Assembly (NCBI GenBank): GCA_002897615.1
Contig: BDTX01000003.1
Location: forward strand, 124,001 to 188,000
DNA length: 64,000 nt
DNA from: a bacterium BMS3Bbin14
GTDB lineage: Bacteria; Desulfobacterota; Desulfobulbia; Desulfobulbales; Desulfobulbaceae
Reading direction: 5' to 3'
The notes beneath the pieces were generated by a model. That model saw nothing but the letters and a program-made list of their open reading frames with translations. It made no database searches and had not been told where the DNA came from. The translations under genes and the position numbers were made by a program. This document shows positions 7,681 to 16,638 of the stretch, in pieces; within the stretch, counting starts at the first letter, position 1, and each line of letters begins with the position of its first letter.

Positions 7681-9450
7681 TCAGGATTGACTGTTCACGG
7701 TTGACGGTTCCTGGCTCCCGACCCGTTCATACTGCATCCGGTACAGCGTTTCATACTCACCATGCCGGGCCAGCAGCTCGTCGTGGCAGCCCTCTTCCAC
7801 CAGGCAGCCATCCTTCATGACGATGATCCGGTCGGCGTTCCGGATGGTGGAAAGCCGGTGGGCGACAACAATGGTGGTCCGGTTCTTCATCAGGTTTTCC
7901 AGGGCGGACTGAACCTGGTGTTCCGATTCCAGGTCCAGGGACGAGGTCGCCTCGTCGAGGATCAGGATCGGGGCATCCTTCAACAATGCCCGGGCGATGG
8001 AGATCCTCTGCCGCTCGCCGCCTGACAACCGGGCACCTGATTCGCCGATGACCGTATCGAGACCTTCCGGCAGTTCCTCTATGAAATCCAGGGCATAGGC
8101 GGCACGGGCCGCTTCGATGATTTCCTCTTCGGCACAGTCAAGCTGCCCATAGGCAATGTTGTGGCGCACGGTATCGTTGAACAGAAAGGTCTGCTGCGTC
8201 ACCAGGGCGACCTGACTGCGGAGGGAGTGCAGGGTCACGTCCCGGACATCATGGCCGTCGATGATCACTGCCCCCTCACAGACATCATAGAAACGGGGAA
8301 TCAGGCTGACAAGCGTCGACTTGCCGGTGCCGCTCGGCCCCACCACGGCCAGGACCTCGCCCTGCCTGACCCGCAGTGAAACATGGTGCAGGATCGGCTG
8401 ATTGTCTCCATAGCGAAAGGAGACATCCCTGAATTCGATACTCTTCGTGAACGGCGGCAGCACGGCGGCGTCGGCACGTTCACGGATATCGGATTTCACA
8501 TCCAGCAGCGTGAAGATCCGGGTGGCGGAGGCCATGCCCTGCTGGATGGTGGAATTGATCTTGCTGACCCCCTTGATCGGTTCATACAGCATGATGATGG
8601 CCGTCAAAAACGACATAAAGGTACCGGTCGTCGAGTTACCCTTCAGCACCTGGATGCCGCCGAACCAGACAATAAGCGCCATGCCGACCCCGCCGAAAAA
8701 CTCGACCATCGGGTGCGACAGGCTCTGGTAGCGGGTATTGGTCAGCAGGATATCGAAAAGCTGCCGCATTTTAGCGGCAAAACGATTTTTCTCATATTCT
8801 TCCATGCAGAACGCCTTGACGATGCGGGTCCCGGCAAAAGTTTCATGGAGCATATTGGTGGCGTCTGCCACGCTTTTTTGATAACGGGTGCTGACCCGGC
8901 GGAATTTTTTACCGAAAACAACAATCGGGATGGTGGCCATGGGGATAAAAATGAGCGAGATGAGCGCCAGCCGCCAGTCCATGAAAAAAATAACGCAGAG
9001 CAACCCGATCACGGAGAAAAAATCCCGAAGGACCCGGATCAGGGCATGAGAAACCGCTCCCTGCAGCAGGGTGACGTCATTGATAATCCTGGAGATCAGC
9101 TCGCCCGTACTCATCCTGGCAAAAAAACTGAGCGACAGGTCATTCACGTGGGAATAAATCCGGTTGCGCAGGTCAAGGATAACCCGCTGACCAACCCACT
9201 CCAGGGTGTAGGAATAGCAAAAGTAGAAGATACCCTTGAAGAAAAACAGGGCCAGCAGGACCAGGGGCAGGAGGTTCAGCAGCTGCCGCTCCTTGTTGAC
9301 AAAAACTTCATCCAGGAGCGGCTTGACAATATAGGCCTGGGCCGCGTTGAACCCGGCCACCACGACCATGCCCAGCATGGCGATAAGCAGTTTTCCCCTG
9401 TATTTAGCAAGGACCTGGTACAGCCGGGAAATTATCTCTTTGTTGGTCAT
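7681..9450 (-). CDS. msbA: Lipid A export ABC transporter MsbA-like
   Basis: A 589-residue half-transporter: six membrane helices (residues about 20-310) fused to an ATPase domain. Walker A is GPSGTGKST (371-379), the signature is LSGGERQRISIA (475-486), Walker B is ILILDEATSSLD (495-506) and the H-loop is VVAHRLSTI. As a homodimer, MsbA flips lipid A-core across the inner membrane. Neighbouring ligase and glycosyltransferase genes support this over a drug or protein exporter. A sigma-70-type promoter lies about 50 bases upstream. The C-terminal ten residues (SQEPSTVNSQS) look like non-family sequence. Confidence 0.88.
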   Translation of the reverse strand: MTNKEIISRLYQVLAKYRGKLLIAMLGMVVVAGFNAAQAYIVKPLLDEVFVNKERQLLNLLPLVLLALFFFKGIFYFCYSYTLEWVGQRVILDLRNRIYSHVNDLSLSFFARMSTGELISRIINDVTLLQGAVSHALIRVLRDFFSVIGLLCVIFFMDWRLALISLIFIPMATIPIVVFGKKFRRVSTRYQKSVADATNMLHETFAGTRIVKAFCMEEYEKNRFAAKMRQLFDILLTNTRYQSLSHPMVEFFGGVGMALIVWFGGIQVLKGNSTTGTFMSFLTAIIMLYEPIKGVSKINSTIQQGMASATRIFTLLDVKSDIRERADAAVLPPFTKSIEFRDVSFRYGDNQPILHHVSLRVRQGEVLAVVGPSGTGKSTLVSLIPRFYDVCEGAVIIDGHDVRDVTLHSLRSQVALVTQQTFLFNDTVRHNIAYGQLDCAEEEIIEAARAAYALDFIEELPEGLDTVIGESGARLSGGERQRISIARALLKDAPILILDEATSSLDLESEHQVQSALENLMKNRTTIVVAHRLSTIRNADRIIVMKDGCLVEEGCHDELLARHGEYETLYRMQYERVGSQEPSTVNSQS

Positions 9451-9498
9451 AGGGTCTTCTTGAACATAACGGGATAAAAGTAAAAAATAAAACTTGCA

Positions 9499-9527
9499 GT
9501 ATTAAAGGATGGATTGAAATTTGTCAA
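9499..9527 (-). promoter_or_regulatory. Sigma-70-type promoter for msbA operon
   Basis: On the minus strand TTGACA (9522-9527) and TAATAC (9499-9504) are separated by 17 bases. The expected start of transcription is near 9492, giving a leader of about 40 bases before msbA. The -35 box is a perfect match to the consensus. A GC-rich imperfect hairpin at about 9556-9592 lies just upstream and may end transcription from the preceding U32 gene. Confidence 0.7.
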
Positions 9528-9595
9528 GCTTGCCGATGCCGGCCCCGGGGCGATGTCAAGGCCCGGGCCGCCACGTTCGCGGCCTGGCCCGGCAC

Positions 9596-11896
9596 TCACA
9601 GGAGATGACCCTGAAAATTGCCGGCCAGCACCTGCGGCTTGCGCCCCTGGCCGCGCAGCAATGAGACCAGGGTCCTCAGCTCATTTTTAAACTGCCCCGT
9701 CCCGAGATCAAGAACCAGGTAGTTGACGCCCAGTTCCTGAATTTCCGCGGCATGGTCCAGGAGCGAAAAAGGCGGAACCGGGCGGGCATGGGTGAGGCCA
9801 TCCTCGTGGTCGAGGATAAACCGTTCGGCCATGGGGCTGACAAACGGGCGGCCGTAACTGAAATGGTCACTGTCCAGCCGGGAGGTAAAAAGCGGCGGCC
9901 GGCCGTAGACAAACATTCCGATCTTCATCCGGACCGAACCTCTTCCCCGCTTTTTGCCGGCGGCGGCAAAGTGGCCCAGGGCCGCCGCCATATTATCCCG
10001 GTCCGTTTCCAGGGCGAACTGGACCCCGGCCAGGCCCAGGTCCCGGGCTGCCAGCAGGGCGGCGCTGTTCAGCATATTCATGGTATAATCACCGTAGAGC
10101 CGGACCGGCGGCCCGCCGGATTTCGTTGACACCCCGGCGAATAACCCGGCCTGGGACCAGTGACCAAGCTGAAACTCCCCGGCCCCGGCCTGCAGGAGCT
10201 GCATGACCGCCTGGCGATACCAGTCCAGCCGTCCTTCCTGGATGACCGGCGGCAGGGTCCAGACAATCCGCGCCTGCATGGTGTGCGCCTTGCCGCCCCC
10301 GGCGCGGCCGGCCAGGGTTTCCCTGTTCACCGGCACGAGAAACCGGAAAGGGCGGACCGGAAACCGCTGCCCGACCGCTGACAGGGATTTGACCCGTATC
10401 CACCATTCAGGCGGCCGGCGGCCGGCTGGCTGCTGCTGCTTTTTCCGTCCCCTGCCGGGATGACGCTCAAGCGGCTGTCGAACCTTGCGGACCCGGTCCG
10501 GCTGCCAGGAAAGCTCGCTCAGAATCCGCTCCACCAGACGGCGGTCCGGGATCACTTTTTTCCTGGCCGCCAGCGCCTGCAACTTCCTGCCCGGCCGTTC
10601 CCCGCCCCGGCGGGAAGTCACGTCAACCCGGAACAGCGAGCCGTGAAACTTTCCCCGCGTGCTGGCAGGGAAGGCCCCGGTGACCACGATGCTGACCTGT
10701 TGTCCCGCCGCCGCGTGTTGAACCGCCCCGCCGGCCCCCAGCAGCGAGCGCAGGGTAAAACTCTGCCGCTCGCCCGTTCGTTCATCATGGAGCCGGAGCC
10801 GGTCACCCACGGCAACAGGTCCCAGCAGGGTCACATGCAGGATTGTCTTTTGCCCGCCCTCCGGCAGCCGTCCCCCTTCAAGCCGTTCCACCCGGCCGAG
10901 CGGCAGCCCGGTATTGCCCGAGAGCGCCGGAGTAACCGCCGCCGCCGGCCGGCTGTCCAGGAAATAGCCGGTGGAGCGTTTGCGGCCCATGGCCTCGTCA
11001 AGCAGATGATGGGCCGCGGCCAGGGCCTGAATCCGTTCCGGCCGCGGGCGGTCCAGCACATCAAGGGCCAGGCGGTAAGCGCGCACTGTCTTGCGTACGT
11101 ATTCCACGGATTTGAGACGTCCCTCGATCTTGAGGCTGGCCACCCCGGCGGCCCGCAGTTCCGGCAGCAGATCAATCCCGCAGAGATCATTCATGGAGAA
11201 CAGGTACCCCCCGCCTTTCCCTGAGCCGGCCGCCGGGCCGGCGCCCTTTTTTTTCTGCTGCCAGCCGTAACGGCGGCGGCAGGGCTGGACGCACTTGCCG
11301 CGCAGACTTGAGCGGCCGCCATGCAGGCTGGAAAACATGCACAATCCCGAATAGCTGAAACACATGGCCCCGTGCACGAAAATCTCGAGTTCCGCCCCGC
11401 TCCGGCGCGAGATGGTCCGAATCTCCTCGATGGTCAGTTCCCGGGCCAGCACCACCCGGTCAAAGCCCCTGGCCGTGAACTGGTCCGCGGCCAGGGAATT
11501 GTGGACGGACATCAGGGTACTGGCATGCAGGACCAGGGTGGGGAAAAACCGGCGGGCAATATATAACAAGCCGAGGTCCTGGATAATCAAGGCATCGGGC
11601 TGCAAACGGGCGAACAGGGAGAGCACTTCCACGGCCCGGCCGATCTCATCCTCCCTGACCAGGCTGTTCATGGCGACGTAGAGCTTTTTGCCGGACCGGT
11701 GGGCCAGGTCGATCATCGCCGCCATTTCGGCAAAGGAAAAATCACTGGCCAGGGCCCGGGCATTGAAACCGGGCGCTCCCACATAGACGGCATCCGCGCC
11801 TTCCGCAAGGGCGGCTTCAAACGCAGCCAGGCTGCCGGCCGGGGCCAGGAGTTCCATGGGCCGGTCGGCAATCGGTCGAGATGATTTAGCAGTCAT
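9596..11896 (-). CDS. U32 family peptidase (RlhA-type, rRNA hydroxylation)
   Basis: A 766-residue protein with the U32 core in residues about 10-330: MELLAPAGSLAAFEAALAEGADAVYVG at the start and the family signature EIFVHGAMCFSYSGLCMFSS. Further cysteines (GKCVQPCRRRY) are likely iron-sulfur ligands. A long C-terminal part, about 400 residues, matches the layout of RlhA-like U32 proteins that hydroxylate 23S rRNA together with prephenate-derived chemistry. The ATG at 11896 is preferred because the longer reading to 12022 overlaps the upstream glycosyltransferase and adds non-family residues. Known for the family: linkage to RNA or ubiquinone hydroxylation. Inferred: which substrate is used here. 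Confidence 0.8.
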   Translation of the reverse strand: MTAKSSRPIADRPMELLAPAGSLAAFEAALAEGADAVYVGAPGFNARALASDFSFAEMAAMIDLAHRSGKKLYVAMNSLVREDEIGRAVEVLSLFARLQPDALIIQDLGLLYIARRFFPTLVLHASTLMSVHNSLAADQFTARGFDRVVLARELTIEEIRTISRRSGAELEIFVHGAMCFSYSGLCMFSSLHGGRSSLRGKCVQPCRRRYGWQQKKKGAGPAAGSGKGGGYLFSMNDLCGIDLLPELRAAGVASLKIEGRLKSVEYVRKTVRAYRLALDVLDRPRPERIQALAAAHHLLDEAMGRKRSTGYFLDSRPAAAVTPALSGNTGLPLGRVERLEGGRLPEGGQKTILHVTLLGPVAVGDRLRLHDERTGERQSFTLRSLLGAGGAVQHAAAGQQVSIVVTGAFPASTRGKFHGSLFRVDVTSRRGGERPGRKLQALAARKKVIPDRRLVERILSELSWQPDRVRKVRQPLERHPGRGRKKQQQPAGRRPPEWWIRVKSLSAVGQRFPVRPFRFLVPVNRETLAGRAGGGKAHTMQARIVWTLPPVIQEGRLDWYRQAVMQLLQAGAGEFQLGHWSQAGLFAGVSTKSGGPPVRLYGDYTMNMLNSAALLAARDLGLAGVQFALETDRDNMAAALGHFAAAGKKRGRGSVRMKIGMFVYGRPPLFTSRLDSDHFSYGRPFVSPMAERFILDHEDGLTHARPVPPFSLLDHAAEIQELGVNYLVLDLGTGQFKNELRTLVSLLRGQGRKPQVLAGNFQGHLL

Positions 11897-11981
11897 GTTT
11901 TCTTCGTCAAAGAGATAGGGGAAATGAGCGGCCGGCCGGCGGGCGGAGAACGATCCGGGACCTGCGGTCCGCAGCCGCTGC

Positions 11982-13082
11982 TCAGCCGACAGCGACGCCG
12001 TGCTCGCCATAGGTCCGGACAATTGTCTCCATCATGGTCCGCAGACCGTATTTCCCGGCAATGGCCTGCCGCTGCCGGTCAATGCGCCGCTGGTCCCGGC
12101 CGCGCCGGGTCGAAAGTGCGTGCAGCCCCCGGCAGGCCGCGTCAAGGTCATTGTAATCAATAAGCTCATAGGTATGAACATGGTTGAGGGGCTCCAGGAT
12201 GGACGGCGTCCGGCAGACCAGCAGAGGCATGCCGTACAGGAGACCCTGGATGAAAGACTGGGCAATGCCCTCGGCCTCGTAAGAGGAAAAAAATAAAATA
12301 TCAAAGGCGGAAAAAAAGACTTCCGGCTGCTCCTGGTGGCCGGTGATGACAAAACGATCCTCCACCCCGGCCGCCCGGATCTGTTCTTCCAGCATCGGCT
12401 GGTCCCGGCCGCCGCCCACAATCATGAACTTATAGTTCCCGGGCATGGCGGCCGCGGTTTTAATAATAAAGGAATGCCCCTTGTAGTGACGAAGAAAGGC
12501 AACATTCCCGACCAGGATATCCTGGTCGCCGATATGATATCGACGACGGATATCCTGCCGGTCCCGTTCTGAAAAGCGGAACCTCTGTTCATCAACTCCC
12601 GTTGACTGGACCACGACCTTGCGCGCGGCCACCCCCTGCTCCACCAGTTGATCGCGGATGGCCTCGCTGCAGGCGAAGATAACCTGCGGGAAGGCGTTAT
12701 AACTCAGCGCCGACGAGATCGGCGCCAGCACATGCCGGGTCCGGACCACCAACGGCACCCGGCACAGGCGGGCGGCACAGCCGGCCATCCAGGAGTCCTC
12801 CGAGGAATGGGTGTTCAGGACCGTGGGCCTGATCCGCCGGATCGTCCGGAACAGGGCCAGCCAGGATGCGGGGTTGAATTTCGATGAAAAATCGACCGGG
12901 TACACCGGAATCCCCTCCTGCCGGCCCCGGTGTGCCAGTTCACTGTCTTCAGGGACGATCAGGCCGGTGCGGCAGCCGCGGGCATTCATTTCACGGAGTT
13001 CGGTCAGGGTCCGGATTTCCTGGCCGCCCCAGGCGCGTGACCAGTCGGTATGAACAATAAGAGGAGAACTATTTTTTTTCAT
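11982..13082 (-). CDS. GT4-family glycosyltransferase
   Basis: A 366-residue GT-B glycosyltransferase. Residues 1-175 form the acceptor domain (SPLIVHTDWSRAWGGQEIRTL, with the GGQE turn), and the donor domain carries GNVAFLRHYKGHSFIIKTAA and the E-x7-E region SSYEAEGIAQSFIQGLLYGMPLL. Enzymes of this kind build LPS core or O-chain. It precedes the U32 gene by about 85 bases. It resembles the GT4 gene at 5388-6440 in plan but not closely in sequence. The sugar it transfers cannot be read from the sequence. Confidence 0.78.
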   Translation of the reverse strand: MKKNSSPLIVHTDWSRAWGGQEIRTLTELREMNARGCRTGLIVPEDSELAHRGRQEGIPVYPVDFSSKFNPASWLALFRTIRRIRPTVLNTHSSEDSWMAGCAARLCRVPLVVRTRHVLAPISSALSYNAFPQVIFACSEAIRDQLVEQGVAARKVVVQSTGVDEQRFRFSERDRQDIRRRYHIGDQDILVGNVAFLRHYKGHSFIIKTAAAMPGNYKFMIVGGGRDQPMLEEQIRAAGVEDRFVITGHQEQPEVFFSAFDILFFSSYEAEGIAQSFIQGLLYGMPLLVCRTPSILEPLNHVHTYELIDYNDLDAACRGLHALSTRRGRDQRRIDRQRQAIAGKYGLRTMMETIVRTYGEHGVAVG

Positions 13083-13158
13083 TGAATATAATAAGAAGTA
13101 AAGGACGGCGAAAACGGCCCGGAGAATTTACCCGGCAACCGGCGGCAGGAGCTGCTGC

Positions 13159-14598
13159 TCAAGAGGCCGGGCCAGTAAGGGCCGGCGGCAAAGCAAGGGG
13201 AGGGACCGGAAGAATAAAATAAAAATTATTGCCCTCGGGAGTAGCCTCGTAGCCCACGCTCCCGCCATGCAGCTCAATAACGTGCTTGATAAAGGCAAGA
13301 CCGTGGCCGCTGCCGGGAATATTCTTACAGCCATGGCCCCGCATTCCCTCCTGAAAAAGTTTTTTTCTCTCCTCTTCGCTCAGATGGGGGCCGGTGGTAA
13401 AAACATTGAACTTGATGCCCTGCTTGCCTTTTTCCGGGTAATCGTCCACCAGTTCCCGGCCATAGGCCATGGCCTTGCGGGGGTGACCGTGATGACCTGT
13501 AACTTCAGCGGTATACTTGGCGGCATTGGAAAAAAGGTTGGCGTACACCTGGGACAGCAACCCCACATCGACCAAGATCTGCAACTCTTCTTCCTGCATA
13601 TTTTGCGGGCGATCAACAGTTACGTTGGCGGCCCGCAAACGGCTGGCATAGTGTTCAAGCTGCGGCAGGACCACCTCCCTCTCGACAAAACAGCGTTTAG
13701 GCCGCAGGACCAGGTGCCCGCGTTCAAAATGCTCACGCCGGAACAGGCTCTCGAGAAACAGGCTGACGTTGGCATGATGTTTGACCAATTCCTGATGATA
13801 GGAACGCATATCCAACTGGATTTCATCGCATTGCCTGAAGCAGGCATTGACTCCGGCCGGGCCATGACCCGGACCGATTATCCGCTGCATTTCCGCCTTC
13901 AACCGGTCGAGTTCATCAATTTTTTTCTTCAACTGATTAAAGATATGCTTGAAATACATATTGGGCACAATGACATTATGCTCAATATCCATAACCAGGT
14001 TATTGATGAACTTGAGATGGTCGACATTCTGCTTTGCAATCAGCCGGTTATGAAGATTATAGCCGATGCGGTTGGCGTATTTCACGAAAAAGAACTTGTC
14101 AATATCGGACAGATCACCAAGAGGCCGCATCTCCAATATACCGAAAATGCGGCCGGCCCCGACCCCCCCGGACCAGCCCTCATGCCCCAGGGTATCGGCG
14201 GCCGGGCCGGGCGGCGGCTTGCTGTAGACAGGGACCAGGTAAGAGGTCCCGTTCTCGCAGGCTTCATGGTGCGAACGGACGGGGGGAGGAGCCGATTCCG
14301 GCTGGCGCAGAAGGCCCCGGTCACTGTCGCAGACTAACCGCAACTGTTTCCCGCCCACGCCATGCAGGTAAAGCGCACAGTCCAGACCGGTCATCTCGAG
14401 AGGGACGGCAACACAAATACGGTAAAAATCATCAAGTGAATCATATTCCTGGCAGAGATCGAAAAAGGCCTTCAGAAAATCATTATAGCGGCGGCTGAAA
14501 TTGTATTGATCGTAATTCGCTAACTTTTCCCTGATCCGGCGACAGATAGGTTCAAGATCAGAGAAAGGTTCTTGCCTCGAATCAGGCCGATCTTTCAT
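13159..14598 (-). CDS. Orphan sensor histidine kinase with unusual H-box
   Basis: A 479-residue soluble protein. Residues about 50-190 look like a degenerate GAF-type sensor. The region LVMDIEHNVIVPNMYFKHIFNQLKKKIDEL (about 206-235) is a candidate dimerisation and phosphoacceptor helix in which His is followed by N-V-I-V-P-N rather than the common E-(L/I)-R-T-P. The ATPase domain has an N box (LFSNAAKYT) and a clear G2 box (GSGHGLAFIKHVIELHGGSV), but the D-x-G-x-G motif is poorly kept (TTGPHLSEEERKKLFQEG). No response regulator lies nearby. It sits 44 bases after pyrR and may be carried by that operon. It is probably a cytoplasmic kinase; its signal is unknown. Confidence 0.7.
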   Translation of the reverse strand: MKDRPDSRQEPFSDLEPICRRIREKLANYDQYNFSRRYNDFLKAFFDLCQEYDSLDDFYRICVAVPLEMTGLDCALYLHGVGGKQLRLVCDSDRGLLRQPESAPPPVRSHHEACENGTSYLVPVYSKPPPGPAADTLGHEGWSGGVGAGRIFGILEMRPLGDLSDIDKFFFVKYANRIGYNLHNRLIAKQNVDHLKFINNLVMDIEHNVIVPNMYFKHIFNQLKKKIDELDRLKAEMQRIIGPGHGPAGVNACFRQCDEIQLDMRSYHQELVKHHANVSLFLESLFRREHFERGHLVLRPKRCFVEREVVLPQLEHYASRLRAANVTVDRPQNMQEEELQILVDVGLLSQVYANLFSNAAKYTAEVTGHHGHPRKAMAYGRELVDDYPEKGKQGIKFNVFTTGPHLSEEERKKLFQEGMRGHGCKNIPGSGHGLAFIKHVIELHGGSVGYEATPEGNNFYFILPVPPLALPPALTGPAS

Positions 14599-14642
14599 AT
14601 TGCCGTCCTTCCGTCATGGTCTCGTTCACTTTCAATTGCGCC

Positions 14643-15182
14643 CTACTTATCGTGAATAACGACCTCGTCCCGGCCGGTCTTTTCCCTGAGGAGCACATCC
14701 ACCCGCTCATGGGGGCCGGCGCCGACCGTCATGCCGACATAATCGGGCTGCACCGGCAGTTCGCGGCCGCCCCGGTCGATGAGAACGGCCAGTTGAATGG
14801 AATCGGGCCGGCCATAATCCATAATCGCGTCCATGGCGGCCCGAATGGTGCGGCCGGTGAAGATCACGTCATCAACCAGCACAATCTTCTTATTCTCCAC
14901 CAGGAAACCGATATCCGTCTTCCTGACAATGGGATTCTGCGAGATCAGGCTCCAGTCGTCCCGGTACAGGGTAATGTCCAGGCTGCCGGCCAACAGCTCG
15001 GCGTGTTCGCAATCGGCCATCTTGCTCCTGATTCGTTCCGCGAGAAAGACGCCGCCGGTATGGATGCCGATAATGGCCAGATTTTCCGTGCCACGATTGC
15101 GCTCCAGGATTTCGAGACTGAGCCGGTCAAGGCTGCGGTCGATATCCCGGGCGGTCATAATCACCTTTTTCGTTTTTGTCAT
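14643..15182 (-). CDS. pyrR: PyrR: pyrimidine operon attenuator / uracil phosphoribosyltransferase
   Basis: A 179-residue type I phosphoribosyltransferase. The PRPP-binding loop VLVDDVIFTGRTI (101-113) matches the PyrR consensus, and the length is typical. PyrR enzymes bind pyr mRNA leaders to control attenuation and also make UMP from uracil and PRPP. No pyr biosynthesis gene is present in the window, and I see no PyrR anti-antiterminator fold nearby, so either regulation acts on distant genes or the salvage activity is the main role. It follows purN by six bases, making a small nucleotide operon. Confidence 0.88.
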   Translation of the reverse strand: MTKTKKVIMTARDIDRSLDRLSLEILERNRGTENLAIIGIHTGGVFLAERIRSKMADCEHAELLAGSLDITLYRDDWSLISQNPIVRKTDIGFLVENKKIVLVDDVIFTGRTIRAAMDAIMDYGRPDSIQLAVLIDRGGRELPVQPDYVGMTVGAGPHERVDVLLREKTGRDEVVIHDK

Positions 15183-15188
15183 GACTGA

Positions 15189-15764
15189 TCACGTCCTGTT
15201 CCAGAAAAAATCAATGCCTTTCTCGTCAACCAGGTTGAGGGCCTCGGGATAGGCTTCACACTCGGCGGCAAAAACCTTGGCGGCGATGGTATCGGCGGTA
15301 TCTTCATCGTCCAGCGGCACGCATTTCTGGACAACGATCGGGCCCTGGTCATAAACCTCATCGGCAAAATGCACCGTACAGCCGCTGACCTTGCAACCCC
15401 TCGCCTTGACTGCTTCGTGGACATGGCGGCCGTAAAATCCCGCACCGCAAAACGACGGGATCAGGGAGGGATGAATATTCAGGACCGCGCGCCGCAACGA
15501 CTCCGGCGGCGTGTAGAGCTTCAGGTATCCGGCCAGCACAATGAGATCAATGTCATAAGCCGCGAGAATACGGTTCGCCTCCTCGCTGCCGACGGCATGA
15601 AAGGCCGGATATCCATAGTTCGCGGCTTTCTCGAGACCAAGGGCGCCGGCGACGTTGGCAATCACCACCGCCACCCTTGCCCGCAGCCGGCCGTCCGCAA
15701 TGCGGTCATGAAAATTATCCAGCGTCCTGCCGCTGCCTGACAGCAATACAGCCATTTTCAGCAT
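15189..15764 (-). CDS. purN: Phosphoribosylglycinamide formyltransferase PurN
   Basis: A 191-residue enzyme that formylates GAR with 10-formyl-tetrahydrofolate, the third step of purine synthesis. The start at 15764 gives MLKMAVLLSGSGRTL, the family's N-terminal strand and glycine loop. The longer reading to 15803 overlaps the upstream gene. Catalytic residues are visible: Asn96 and His98 in LNIHPSLIPSF and Asp139 in VYDQGPIVVQ. The folate loop reads CGAGFYGRHVHEAV. It lies ten bases after the stand-alone IMP cyclohydrolase gene. Confidence 0.88.
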   Translation of the reverse strand: MLKMAVLLSGSGRTLDNFHDRIADGRLRARVAVVIANVAGALGLEKAANYGYPAFHAVGSEEANRILAAYDIDLIVLAGYLKLYTPPESLRRAVLNIHPSLIPSFCGAGFYGRHVHEAVKARGCKVSGCTVHFADEVYDQGPIVVQKCVPLDDEDTADTIAAKVFAAECEAYPEALNLVDEKGIDFFWNRT

Positions 15765-15774
15765 ATAACCGCTC

Positions 15775-16389
15775 TCACTGGAAAAAGGGATTCGACTCCA
15801 CATCCACCTTGTTCAGCCACCCGGCAATGGCCGTATCGTAGGCCGAAGTCAACTCGAATACCTTGACGGCCAGCCTGAACCTGGTCTTGAGCGCAGTGTT
15901 CCCGCCGGCCCTGATCTCCGCCAGGACCTGCTCGTAGTCCGCAGGATCAACGATCACCGTCACATCCTGGAAATTTTTCGCCGCGGCCCGCAGCAGGGTC
16001 GGCCCGCCGATGTCTATATTTTCAATGGCATCGGCCAGGGTACAGCCCGGAGCAGCCACGGTCTTTTCAAAGGCATACAGGTTAACGGCGACAATATCAA
16101 TATCTTTGATGCCGTACTTCGCACATTGCCGCTGATGATCGGCATTGGCCCGCTGATTGAGAATACCGCCGTGCACCAGCGGATGCAGGGTCTTGACCCG
16201 GCCGTCAAGCATCTCCGGGAATCCTGTGAATTCAGAGACATCCGTTACGGCAATGCCGCTGTCCCGCATCTTCTTCGCGGTCCCGCCGGTGGACAGGATC
16301 TCCACTCCCAATTCAGTCAGGGCCCCGGCAAAATCTTCAATACCCGACTTGTCGGTCAGGCTGATCAACGCACGTTCAACTTTTTTCAT
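15775..16389 (-). CDS. Stand-alone IMP cyclohydrolase (PurH N-terminal domain only)
   Basis: A 204-residue protein equivalent to the first 200 residues of bifunctional PurH. MGS-fold motifs are clear: [29 protein letters not shown] and [19 protein letters not shown]. This domain closes FAICAR to IMP. The AICAR transformylase domain (about 320 residues in PurH) is missing. The frame ends in a normal stop (FFQ*) and purN begins ten bases later, so this is not an obvious truncation. The transformylase must be encoded elsewhere. The start at 16389 follows a GTGAGGAAAAC leader. The longer reading to 16557 runs into a repeat and is rejected. Confidence 0.87.
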   Translation of the reverse strand: MKKVERALISLTDKSGIEDFAGALTELGVEILSTGGTAKKMRDSGIAVTDVSEFTGFPEMLDGRVKTLHPLVHGGILNQRANADHQRQCAKYGIKDIDIVAVNLYAFEKTVAAPGCTLADAIENIDIGGPTLLRAAAKNFQDVTVIVDPADYEQVLAEIRAGGNTALKTRFRLAVKVFELTSAYDTAIAGWLNKVDVESNPFFQ

Positions 16390-16510
16390 GTTTTCCTCAC
16401 GCTCCCACAAAAAATCCGTATCGAATACAAACCAAAAAACCAAGAAGGCATAAAAATATGCCCCTAAAGAATATCGTAGTTGCTGCCGCGTCTGCGGCGG
16501 AAGGACTCTA

Positions 16511-16638
16511 ACCTGAACCCGTGAGCGTTCGAGAACGGTGCAGATGCAAGGCGGCAACGAGGTTGATTATCCTGGTGTGATATCAACGAGTTGTCAACGC
16601 AGCAGATGCGCCGTTATCGGGCGCTCACGGATCCAGGT
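16511..16638. repeat. Family-1 TIR repeat, copy B (short form, 128 bp)
   Basis: The left end ACCTGAACCCGTGAGCG and the right end CGCTCACGGATCCAGGT are inverted copies with two mismatches. Inside are GAGAACGGTGCAGATGC, GGCGGCAACGAG, GTTGATTATCCTGG, TGATATCAAC, GTTGTCAACGCAGCAG and GCGCCGTTATCGGGC. Much of the left half can pair with the right half, so transcripts would fold into one long hairpin. The element begins one base after the hslR stop codon and lies before the IMP cyclohydrolase gene. Confidence 0.92.

Noticed and set aside
15775..16389. Truncated purH pseudogene
   Set aside because: The frame ends in a clean stop, purN starts ten bases later and no remnant of the transformylase domain is present. 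A stand-alone domain explains it better.
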